Shown here: piece after piece, positions 18,265 through 26,301 of the stretch
How positions within the stretch are numbered: the first letter of the stretch is position 1
Layout of the letters: each line of letters starts with the position of its first letter
Assembly: GCA_963668655.2 (NCBI GenBank)
Contig: CAXXPQ010000002.1
Coordinates: 310,001 to 374,000 of the forward strand
Direction: 5' to 3'
DNA length: 64,000 nucleotides
Source of the DNA: G963668655 sp963668655
Lineage (GTDB): Bacteria; Myxococcota_A; SURF-8
Made by a program: the position numbers and the translations under genes
Notes under the pieces: model-generated
What the model was told of the DNA's origin: nothing
Databases searched by the model: none
Seen by the model: the letters and a program-made list of their open reading frames with translations, nothing else

Positions 18265-18363
18265 ACGATATGCCTAGCATATTTTGAATGGAATTAATAC
18301 TCGAAAAGTGGCTAAAAATGATTAATAGGGACTCTATAAGCCGGGGAAAACAAGAGCGGAGAT

Positions 18364-19050
18364 TCACCAGCCGCTGCGGAACAGATCGAGAACGGCGTCT
18401 GCATCCGATAGATCCGGCAGAATCCGGCAGGGTCCGGCGGCTTGCAGTTCTTCCTTCGTGGCGTACCCCGTGGTGACCGCCAGACAGGCCATGCCGTTGG
18501 CCGCCGCGCAGGCTACGTCGCCCTCGGAATCTCCGATGACGATCCCCTTTTCCGGCGGGAAGCGCCGCCCGTAATGCCTTTCGGCCCGCCGAACGGCGAT
18601 GGGAGGAAGCCGGGCGCGGTCGCCGGAATCGGAGGCGAAAGCCCCCACGGGAAAGAAGCGGTTCAGGTCGAAGGGCGCAAGCTTCAGCCGCGCCCCGCGC
18701 TCGTCGTTGCCGGTCACGAGCGCCGGAAAAAGATCGGGAGCTTCCCCGACGCGGGCCAGAAGCGCTTCCACGCCCGGTAGAAGCCGCCAGTCGGTCTGCT
18801 TTCGCTGTTCCCGATCCAGATTTTCCAGGTATCGATTCATGAAGGCTTCGTAATCCCCGGGATCCAGACGATGCCCGTTCAGGCGGAAGAGTTCCGGCAC
18901 GATGATCGGATCGGTCTTGCCGTCCGGACGCACGTGCCGAACGGAACCCGTATGTCCGGTAAAGCTCCGGAAAGCCGCTTCCATGGCCCGCATCCCGGCC
19001 CCGCCGGTCTTCACGAGCGTCAAATCGATGTCGAAGAGCAAAAGCCGCAT
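18364..19050 (-). CDS. HAD-superfamily phosphatase (phosphoglycolate phosphatase-like)
   Basis: 228 aa. HAD motif I is FDIDLTLV (nucleophile Asp), motif II is VTGN, and motif IV is IGDSEGDV. An alpha-helical cap lies between motifs I and II. The family hydrolyses small phosphoesters; the substrate cannot be read from sequence. It ends 26 bp from the IS630 right end and is followed upstream, in the same direction and 54 bp away, by the Cys-rich lipoprotein gene at 19105-20373. Confidence 0.88.
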   Translation of the reverse strand: MRLLLFDIDLTLVKTGGAGMRAMEAAFRSFTGHTGSVRHVRPDGKTDPIIVPELFRLNGHRLDPGDYEAFMNRYLENLDREQRKQTDWRLLPGVEALLARVGEAPDLFPALVTGNDERGARLKLAPFDLNRFFPVGAFASDSGDRARLPPIAVRRAERHYGRRFPPEKGIVIGDSEGDVACAAANGMACLAVTTGYATKEELQAAGPCRILPDLSDADAVLDLFRSGW

Positions 19051-19104
19051 CGGCCCCCTCGTTTCTTTCCGGATTTCAAGTTGCCGGTTCCATCGCCGAC
19101 GAAA

Positions 19105-20373
19105 TCAGTCCGGAATGCAGACGCCCTGCCACTGGCCCATGGCGCGGTGGCATTGGTAGTCCTCCCGGCAGCGAACCTGAATGTTGTCGCAGATGTGCAG
19201 GCAGATGTACCGGGCGTTGCCGTCCGTGTCCTGCACGCTCTCGCAGCGCGCATAGGGATTCTCGCAATCTTCGTCCTCCACGCAGAGTTTGGAGCAATAT
19301 CCGCGGGGCCATTCCTCTCCCAGCACGTTGCCTTCTTCCACAATGCAGGTATGGCCCGTCCTGCAGTCCGCGTCCGCCTGGCAGCTTCCGCCGATGTTGT
19401 GAGGATTTCCGCAGGTATACGCCTCCGGCCGACAATAGCGGCTGAAGGGGCCGGACGAAACGCAACTAGCTCCCTCCGGGCACAGGTCGCCGTCGAAACA
19501 GTCGGCGGCGCAGAAGCTTTCCTGGGTTTCGTTGTCGGACAGGCAGGAGGCACCGTCGCAGTCGTTTTCGGTCATGCAGGGTTGGCAATACTTGGGCCAG
19601 TTCTCCGGGTTGGGATAGCAGCTCCCGGTGGCTTCGTCGCACAGATAGTACGCGGGACAACCGGTGTGGACGCAATGGCCGTCGATGGGGCGGCAGATGC
19701 CTGTGGTCTGGTCGCAGGAACTTCCCGGATCGCAGCGCGTGATGACGCAATGCTCCGGGTCGTAATCGCAGGAGCCGGTTTCCGGATCGCAGTGCTGGAG
19801 ATTGGGGCAGGTCTTGCCCTCGCAGAGATCCGCCGCGTCGGCTTCCGCGGCGTCGCCGTCCGGGGCCACGGTCCGGCATTGTCCGTTCATGCAGATCTGG
19901 TTGGACAAACAATCGTTGTCGTAGACACATTGCGGCCGTTCCGCGTCTCGGTCTTCGTCCGTTTTGTCGCCGTCCGTCCCGTCCTCGTCCGCCGGATTCC
20001 GCGCTTCACAGAAACCGTCGATGCACCATTCGCCCGTTTCGCAATCCTCGTCGAAGGTGCATTCCCGGGCCGCTTCTTCGTCGCCGTCGGCGGGATTCGC
20101 GGTTCGACAGTTTCCTTCCTCGCAGGTTTCGCCTTCCCCACAATCCGCGTCGATCTTGCAGGCGTCGCTTCCTTCATCTCCGTCCGATGCGTCGCCATCC
20201 GGACTTTCCAGGACGCAATAGCCCGTGTCTCGGTTGCAGATTTTTCCGTTTTCGCAATCGGAATCCTTCGTGCAGCCACCGTCTTCCTCCGACGGCGTCT
20301 GAACCACGCTGGCCTGGCACGCCCAGAAACCGAGGCACAACAGCATAAATCCGATTTGTACAGGTTTGAACAT
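19105..20373 (-). CDS. Cysteine-rich lipoprotein with DGD linkers
   Basis: About 422 aa from the ATG at 20373 (GGAG 6 nt upstream); the longer frame starts at a TTG. Lipobox FWAC. The mature protein is a chain of small disulfide-type modules (for example CTKDSDCENGKIC, CVYDNDCLSNQIC and ADCRTGHTC) separated by Asp/Gly/Glu linkers. Very many Cys residues imply an oxidised, exported protein. Such proteins are common in deltaproteobacterial genomes without a known function. A promoter candidate lies at 20468-20497. Confidence 0.85.
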   Translation of the reverse strand: MFKPVQIGFMLLCLGFWACQASVVQTPSEEDGGCTKDSDCENGKICNRDTGYCVLESPDGDASDGDEGSDACKIDADCGEGETCEEGNCRTANPADGDEEAARECTFDEDCETGEWCIDGFCEARNPADEDGTDGDKTDEDRDAERPQCVYDNDCLSNQICMNGQCRTVAPDGDAAEADAADLCEGKTCPNLQHCDPETGSCDYDPEHCVITRCDPGSSCDQTTGICRPIDGHCVHTGCPAYYLCDEATGSCYPNPENWPKYCQPCMTENDCDGASCLSDNETQESFCAADCFDGDLCPEGASCVSSGPFSRYCRPEAYTCGNPHNIGGSCQADADCRTGHTCIVEEGNVLGEEWPRGYCSKLCVEDEDCENPYARCESVQDTDGNARYICLHICDNIQVRCREDYQCHRAMGQWQGVCIPD

Positions 20374-20467
20374 GGCCGACTCCAAAGGGCATGGGGAAGT
20401 TCGGGGCTTTCGGGCGAAAACGTCTTTCCGTGAAAAACCGCCTTACGCCCTTGATATCTCTAAGGAA

Positions 20468-20497
20468 AGAGTATCACAGCCTCCCGCGATGCGTCAA
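20468..20497 (-). promoter_or_regulatory. Promoter candidate for the Cys-rich lipoprotein
   Basis: On the minus strand TTGACG (20497-20492), 18-bp spacer, TACTCT (20473-20468). Confidence 0.4.
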
Positions 20498-21041
20498 TGA
20501 ACTCCCACGTGAAATCGTACACGCGAATGATTCCCGAAGGTGTCCGATTTCTCTCCGATTATTACATTAGCCTCTTGTGACTGCATTTGTTTATCCTTCG
20601 GCGAAGCGGGAATATTCCGAACATCGTGACGACCAGCGCCCCGTTTGTGGATACCCAAAAAGACCGCTCCGATGCGTTTTTTCCGCGTTCCTCCGGGTGG
20701 ATCGTTTTTACCGTGCAACACCATGATATCCTTGCGTTTTCAGACGAAAAAGCGTTCACCCGGACGAACCACGAAAAACACCGCTTTCGGAGGCTGCCGC
20801 CCTTGCCGCCGGGCGAAGGCGTCCTGTACCTAATTGTCGAGCGATTCCGAAATGTTATCTCGGCTTCCCGACGAATTCGTCCAATCGTACCATGTCCTTT
20901 GCGGATGTCCCTGTGTCCGGATCGGGGTGTCCGTTGGTTTCCGCTTGGAATTTCCATATATTTAGTGGATAATAGAAAATCGATCCGATTTTCGGTTTCC
21001 CGAAGGTCGGAAAGCGCCCGAACCCACGATGGAGGAAATCC
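20498..21041. other. Intergenic stretch with no supported gene
   Basis: About 540 bp between divergent genes. Open frames on both strands lack ribosome sites and recognisable motifs. An AT-richer patch with GATAATAG near 20970 may hold the promoter of the glycosidase gene. Confidence 0.5.
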
Positions 21042-24000
21042 ATGCCTGTCCGCTGGTGGATACTCATATGCATATGTACCGTCGTCTGGCCCGCTTCCGG
21101 ATTCGCGGACCTGGACCTTTGCCGGAACGCCCGCCTCCGGGTCAGCGGCACCCAGGGCCAGTCCGACGTCCCCATCGATCCCAACCCGGGCCGCGCGGCC
21201 CTGCGGGACGGCGACGCCTCCCGGGCGTGGGCGCCGGAAACGGACGAACCGGCATGGATCGAACTGGACCTTTCCCCGGACGGCGCCGACACGGCGCTGA
21301 CGCTGGATCGGGTGGAAATCGACTGGTCGGAAAACTGGGCCGAAAGCGTCACCCTTTACGGCGGGCCGGATCCGTACACGCTGACCCGACTGGCGAATGT
21401 CACGGTGACCGATCCGGAACGAAGCGTGGTTTCCTTCGACACGGAAACCGAAGAATCGCCGGACGATATCCGGTATCTGATCCTGCGTTTCCCGAAAGGC
21501 GATTTCGCCGTTTCCAGACTGTCGGTCCACGCCGCCCGGGCCCCAGCTCTTTCCGGCGTTCCGTCGCTCCAGCTAAGCGGCGAGGCCGGAATCCTTTCCC
21601 TGAAATGGACATCCGTCGCCAAAGCCCACCATTACGAAATCGAACGCGGCGGCGATGAAAACACGGTCTTCGAATCGGTCCGCGCCAGGGCCCTGGACCG
21701 CCCGCCCGTCTCCGGCGACTGGAGCTACCGCGTCCGGGCGGTGGACTATCTGGGACGGCCGGGCGACTGGTCGAACGCCGTGGCCGTTACGGACTACGAT
21801 CCGCAAACGCCCGAAACCGTTCGCTTTCGCGGCGTGGTGGAAGGTTTCTACGGAAAACCCTGGAGCCATCCCACCCGCCTGCGCGTTCTGCGCTGGATGG
21901 GAATCTGGGGCATGAATCGCTATCTGTACGCCCCGAAAAAGGAAGAAAAACACCGCACGAAATGGAGGGAGCTTTACACGGAAGAGGAACTCGCTCCCTT
22001 CGCGGAACTGCTTTCCCATGGCCGGGATTACGGCGTGGAGACGATTTACGGCATCAGCCCCGGCCAGGACATCGATCCTCTTTCCGACAACGATTTCCAG
22101 GTTCTGACGGCCAAGCTCTCCCAGCTTCTGGACCGGGGATACCGGGAATTCTCGCTGCTGATGGACGATATCGACGTGGAGCCGGGAGCGGCATCGGGAG
22201 CCAACCACGCCGTTTTGACCGCACGGCTTTTCGCCTGGCTCCGGGATCGGACTCCGGACGGCGCGCTGATCCTCGTTCCCACCGTCTATTCCGGCACGCC
22301 GGGACGCCTGGACGAGGATAAAATCGCCTACCTGGAAGCCCTGAAGGATCTGGATCCGGCCATCGCGATCGCCTGGACCGGCCAGGGAACTTTCGACGAG
22401 GAAATCACCGCCGAGGAGGCCGCCGACTTCGCCACGCTGATCGGTCGCAAACCCCTGATCTGGGACAACTATCCGGTCAACGACTTCGATCTGGGACTGG
22501 GGTTGTACCTGGCTCCCGTCGCCGGACGCGACGCCTCGTTGCTGGAGGAAACGGAAGGCATTCTGGCCAATCCCATGATTGAGGGAACGGCGTCGCTTTT
22601 CGCCGTCGAGTCCTACGCCTCCCTGCTTTCGGATCCGGATAACTACGACGCGGACACCCACGGCGTCGGCGGCGTGGCCCCGGCCCTGGACCCGGAATTT
22701 CCGGAAGCGGACTGGGCGGCGCTGCAATCGTTTTTCCTCACGAATTCCAAGCTCTTCCCGGAGCGCGAGCCCAGTCCCGATCTGGCGGCGATCATCGAGG
22801 ATTTCCTAACGGCCTATGCCCTGGGCGGCGAGGAGATGATCTCCGGCCTGGCAAAAACCCTGTTCGAGCGTCTTCAGGACATCCGCGAGCTTGTCCAGCG
22901 GATCCGGGACCGGAGTTCCGCCGTGCCGCTTACGGACGAACTGGAATTGCGCCTGGCAAAACTGGCGGCCCAGGCCGAGGGCGGGCAGATCGCCCTGAAC
23001 CTCCTCCAAGCGGATCTGTACGGCACGCGGGGACAGTTCGGCAAATGGGAACAGCGGCTGGAGACACTTCGGGACGGTCCGCTGAACGTGCCCTTTCAGG
23101 CGGCCGACCTCGTGCTGGGCGAACTGATCGCCAGGGCGGAAGTCCCGGCCGACGAACGCGCCGAAGCCCGTTTTCTGGAAAACACCCGCCTCTCTCCCAT
23201 ACTGGCCGATCCCCTGCCCAGCGCCCGTAGCGGCCAGGCCTGGTATTTCGACGCCGGTTTCCGCATGCCCACGGACCTGTCCTGGTCGGTGGACGCCGAC
23301 GCCTGTCTGAACGCTACGGTGAACGAGCGCGGGCTGGTTCGCCTTTTGCCCGACGCCCGGGGAGAAGACTGCGGGGGACTTTCCATTCACCGGGCCTGGG
23401 TCCGGCTGACGATCTCGGACAATTCGGCCGTAGAACGCCTGGCTTTTTTCGTGGACGTACTCCCGGCCCTGGCCGACGATATCGACGGCCTTCCGCCCCT
23501 GCCGCTCACCACGGAACGGATCCTGGTGGACGAGGTTCCCGTCCTGCTCCAGAACGGAGTGGTTCCGCCGGACTATGCCTTTTCCCAGTACGCCCGCAGC
23601 AACGAGCTGGCCGGAGTGTGGAAGAAACGGCGCATGGAACTGGATCACCGGCTGACCTTCGGGGACCGTTCCGAGGCCGTGCTGGAGCGCATGGCGGCCG
23701 AGGCTTCCGGGGCGCTGGATCCCGATTTCGACGATTCCGACTGGGAGGACATCGAACTGCCCGCGGCCGAAAACCGGCTCTGCCCCTTGGGAGACGAGTC
23801 CGGGCCGGAGGAATACTGGAGCGGCGTCTGGTACCGACGGGAGGTGGTGACTCCGGGCGCGGCCAAGAACGCCCGCCTGGTGATGCTGGGCGCAAGCTAC
23901 GTCATCGACGCCTGGGCCGACGGCGTCTATCTCGGACACCACGAAGGAGGCGATACGCCCTTCGTGCTTCCCTGGCCCGAAAGCCTGGCCGATCGCGACC

Positions 24001-25613
24001 GCGCCACGCTGGTCTTCCGGGTGGATCGTCCCCTTCCCGGCATCGTGCCGGGCATGCTTCCCGGCCGAACGGACACGAAACGGCGACTCTACGCGGGCAT
24101 CTACGGGAATTTCCACTGGGAATACCTGGAACCCGAGAAACGGGCCGTCCTGGCCCGGGTGGACCTGCGCCCGCTGCACATGAACGGGCGGATCCGGGCC
24201 GGCCTGGTGGTGGAAAACACTGCCAAGGAGGACTTGTCCCTGGTGGTCTACGTCGAAGCCTTCGAAACCAAAAGCGACGCGGCCGCCTACTGGAGCGGCG
24301 CTTCCGTTTCGGGCAGCCTCTCGGGGGAAGTCAGCCTTTCCGGAAAGTGGTCCTCGGAGATCAATCCGAAATCGGGCGAACGCGCCGCCGTCCAGCTCGA
24401 CTTTTCGCTGAAAGACGCCCGCGAGTGGTCGCCGGAGGCTCCGCGTCTGTACGCCATGCGGGTCACGCTGCGGGACCGGGACGACAACCAGCTGGACCGC
24501 TACCTGACGACGTTCGCCTTCCGAAAGGACGAGATCGACGAGGACGGCGGATTCAAGCACAACGGCCAGGACGTCTTTTATCCGGGCATCACCTACGTGG
24601 AGGATTCCGCCCTCACCGGCCCGGGAACCTCCTGGTCAAGGATTCGCATGGATCTGGCGCGCATCCGCAATCAGGGCGCTCAGATGACCCGCACGGCTTT
24701 CCATCCGCCCCATCCGGAATTTCTGGCCGCCGCCGACCGCATGGGTGCGCTGGTTCAGGTGGATCTGCCCGCCTGGCGTCTCTCCCGGGAAGAACTGGCC
24801 GTGCAGGAAAACCGGCCGTTACTGCTCCAGATGTGGCATGAAACGCTTTTCGCCTCCACCAACCGCGGCAGCGTCCTGTTCTGGAATCCGTGCACCGAAT
24901 GCGAGGCCGGTCCGGAACTGAATCGGCTGTTCGAGACGCTGAAAACGGACCTTCCGGAAATCGGCACCGCGCCGCAATACCTGGCGTATTCCATCTCCGC
25001 GGGAGGCGAGGACGCGCGAAGCGGGGAAAACGCGCCGGAGGACATGGACCTTTTGGCCGTAAGCACCCATTTCGGCGTGGATTACGGGACGGACATCATG
25101 AACGCCACCCTGGATTCCTTCGCCGCGCTTCAACGGGCTTTTCCCGCCACGCCCATTCTGGTGTCCGAATTCGGCGGGCCGAGCGAGCGATACGAGGAAC
25201 TGGGCGTGCTGCAACTGGACGTGCTGGACGGCGCGTGGAACGCCATTCAGGCCTACGCCCGGGAAGATTCCTCGGGCAAGGTCAACGCCGAAGGCTTTCT
25301 GATCGGCGCCAACTGGCACACCCTGACCGACGGCTACGGCCAGGACGGCGGCGTGGATCTGTCCGGCCTGTACCGCTTCGACCGCTATACGCCCAAACCC
25401 TCGGCCGATCGTCTGCGCGAATTCTATTCCGGGTACTGGCCCACCGCGCTGGACGAGGTGTACATGCCGGTGCGCTACAACGTGGACAACAGCGGCTCCA
25501 TGTGCCGGTCCGCGTATCCGGACCCGGGAAGCGCCGCATGGGCCGCCCTGGCGCTCTTCGTGTGGCTGCGGGCGATCCGCAGACGGCGGGCGAACCGACG
25601 ACCAGAACGATGA
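21042..25613 (+). CDS. Secreted GH84 beta-N-acetylhexosaminidase fused to a GH2-like module, with Cys-TM-Arg anchor
   Basis: 1,523 aa. Order of domains: signal peptide (residues 1-22); F5/8-type C carbohydrate-binding domain (about 25-155); FN3-like domain (about 165-240); GH84 catalytic barrel starting at FRGVVEGFYGKPWS, with the catalytic Asp pair Asp375-Asp376 (LLMDDID) and WDNYPVND. From about residue 850 there is a second enzyme-like half with GH2 architecture: jelly-roll binding domain (YWSGVWYRREV), Ig-like domain, then a barrel with candidate acids Glu1286 (FWNPCTE) and Glu1376 (VSEFGG), 90 residues apart. The end has a lone Cys, a membrane helix and RRRR, resembling MYXO-CTERM. The ATG has GGAGGAAA upstream. 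GH84 enzymes remove beta-N-acetylglucosamine; the activity of the second half is unproven. Confidence 0.88.
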   Translation: MPVRWWILICICTVVWPASGFADLDLCRNARLRVSGTQGQSDVPIDPNPGRAALRDGDASRAWAPETDEPAWIELDLSPDGADTALTLDRVEIDWSENWAESVTLYGGPDPYTLTRLANVTVTDPERSVVSFDTETEESPDDIRYLILRFPKGDFAVSRLSVHAARAPALSGVPSLQLSGEAGILSLKWTSVAKAHHYEIERGGDENTVFESVRARALDRPPVSGDWSYRVRAVDYLGRPGDWSNAVAVTDYDPQTPETVRFRGVVEGFYGKPWSHPTRLRVLRWMGIWGMNRYLYAPKKEEKHRTKWRELYTEEELAPFAELLSHGRDYGVETIYGISPGQDIDPLSDNDFQVLTAKLSQLLDRGYREFSLLMDDIDVEPGAASGANHAVLTARLFAWLRDRTPDGALILVPTVYSGTPGRLDEDKIAYLEALKDLDPAIAIAWTGQGTFDEEITAEEAADFATLIGRKPLIWDNYPVNDFDLGLGLYLAPVAGRDASLLEETEGILANPMIEGTASLFAVESYASLLSDPDNYDADTHGVGGVAPALDPEFPEADWAALQSFFLTNSKLFPEREPSPDLAAIIEDFLTAYALGGEEMISGLAKTLFERLQDIRELVQRIRDRSSAVPLTDELELRLAKLAAQAEGGQIALNLLQADLYGTRGQFGKWEQRLETLRDGPLNVPFQAADLVLGELIARAEVPADERAEARFLENTRLSPILADPLPSARSGQAWYFDAGFRMPTDLSWSVDADACLNATVNERGLVRLLPDARGEDCGGLSIHRAWVRLTISDNSAVERLAFFVDVLPALADDIDGLPPLPLTTERILVDEVPVLLQNGVVPPDYAFSQYARSNELAGVWKKRRMELDHRLTFGDRSEAVLERMAAEASGALDPDFDDSDWEDIELPAAENRLCPLGDESGPEEYWSGVWYRREVVTPGAAKNARLVMLGASYVIDAWADGVYLGHHEGGDTPFVLPWPESLADRDRATLVFRVDRPLPGIVPGMLPGRTDTKRRLYAGIYGNFHWEYLEPEKRAVLARVDLRPLHMNGRIRAGLVVENTAKEDLSLVVYVEAFETKSDAAAYWSGASVSGSLSGEVSLSGKWSSEINPKSGERAAVQLDFSLKDAREWSPEAPRLYAMRVTLRDRDDNQLDRYLTTFAFRKDEIDEDGGFKHNGQDVFYPGITYVEDSALTGPGTSWSRIRMDLARIRNQGAQMTRTAFHPPHPEFLAAADRMGALVQVDLPAWRLSREELAVQENRPLLLQMWHETLFASTNRGSVLFWNPCTECEAGPELNRLFETLKTDLPEIGTAPQYLAYSISAGGEDARSGENAPEDMDLLAVSTHFGVDYGTDIMNATLDSFAALQRAFPATPILVSEFGGPSERYEELGVLQLDVLDGAWNAIQAYAREDSSGKVNAEGFLIGANWHTLTDGYGQDGGVDLSGLYRFDRYTPKPSADRLREFYSGYWPTALDEVYMPVRYNVDNSGSMCRSAYPDPGSAAWAALALFVWLRAIRRRRANRRPER

Positions 25614-25701
25614 TCCGTCTGAATTATCTATGTGTCTGCAATGTTTTCGTGATACAAAACAGGGGAGTCAACGGAAGCTACGGAGGAGGAAGGAGACAGC
25701 C

Positions 25702-26097
25702 ATGCTGAAGGTAATGAAACAATATTCCATTTACCTGCCCAACAAACCCGGTGAACTGAAGAAACTGCTGTTGAAGGTGAAGAAACTCAATCTGAGCGCG
25801 GCGGCCACGTTCGCCAGTCGGGACGGCGCCATCATGCGCCTGATTCCGCAGGACCGGGGAAGTTTCGAGGCCGTGCTGAAACAGGGCGGAGTCGCCTTTC
25901 ACAAGGACGACGTACTGTTGATTCACATCAACGACCACCCGGGCGGCCTTCTGAAGATCCTGACCAAGCTTCAGAAATCCCACGTGAACATCGAAGGCAT
26001 GTACATCGTCGGCGAAAGCGACGGCAAACACGCCAGTTGCGTTTTGCAGCCGGACGACGTACGCACCGCCAAGGCCGCGCTGGAGCACGGTCGCTAG
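25702..26097 (+). CDS. Tandem ACT-domain protein
   Basis: 131 aa from the ATG at 25702, which has AAGGAG upstream; the longer open frame has no ribosome site. Two ACT-like units are visible: YSIYLPNKPGELKKLL and, later, IHINDHPGGLLKILTKL. ACT pairs bind amino acids and usually regulate metabolism. No enzyme domain is attached, so it is a stand-alone sensor candidate. A terminator follows at once. Confidence 0.85.
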   Translation: MLKVMKQYSIYLPNKPGELKKLLLKVKKLNLSAAATFASRDGAIMRLIPQDRGSFEAVLKQGGVAFHKDDVLLIHINDHPGGLLKILTKLQKSHVNIEGMYIVGESDGKHASCVLQPDDVRTAKAALEHGR

Positions 26098-26123
26098 GCC
26101 GACGCTTCGTCAATTCGGAATCG

Positions 26124-26156
26124 GACGGGGAGCCTCCGGGCTTCCCGTTTTTTTTT
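26124..26156 (+). terminator. Rho-independent terminator
   Basis: ACGGG/CCCGT stem with an imperfect inner part and a run of nine T. Confidence 0.8.
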
Positions 26157-26208
26157 ACCCGCAATCCGCAGCAAAGACGGGCCGTCTCGTTGCCGCAAGG
26201 CATCAAAG

Positions 26209-26237
26209 TTGACAAGCGGCCGGGAAACGACTAGCCT
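26209..26237 (+). promoter_or_regulatory. Sigma70-type promoter for the RND transporter
   Basis: TTGACA at 26209, 17-bp spacer, TAGCCT at 26232. This argues against the in-frame TTG at 26209 being a start codon. Confidence 0.6.
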
Positions 26238-26301
26238 TGAGCTTTGGATATTCAACGCTTCGAGACGGAAATTTCGACGCGATTTCACGACGTTGGGCAG
26301 A

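Larger units (their letters stand above)
17240..18338 (-). mobile_element. IS630-family insertion sequence
   Basis: About 1.1 kb, with inner terminal repeats TTAATCATTTTTAGCCAC at 17251-17268 and its complement at 18309-18326. Both ends begin near a TATAG flanked by TA, as expected for the TA target of this family. Two overlapping ORFs (orfA, orfB) are joined by an A8 run. The right end is only 26 bp from the stop codon of the neighbouring HAD gene. Confidence 0.88.

Noticed and set aside
20562..21530. Long open frames on both strands around 20.5-21.5 kb
   Set aside because: No ribosome sites or protein motifs; part of them runs antisense to the signal peptide and F5/8 domain of the glycosidase.
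26209..26301. TTG at 26209 as start of the RND transporter
   Set aside because: The TTG is part of a TTGACA -35 box with a matching -10 element 17 bp later.
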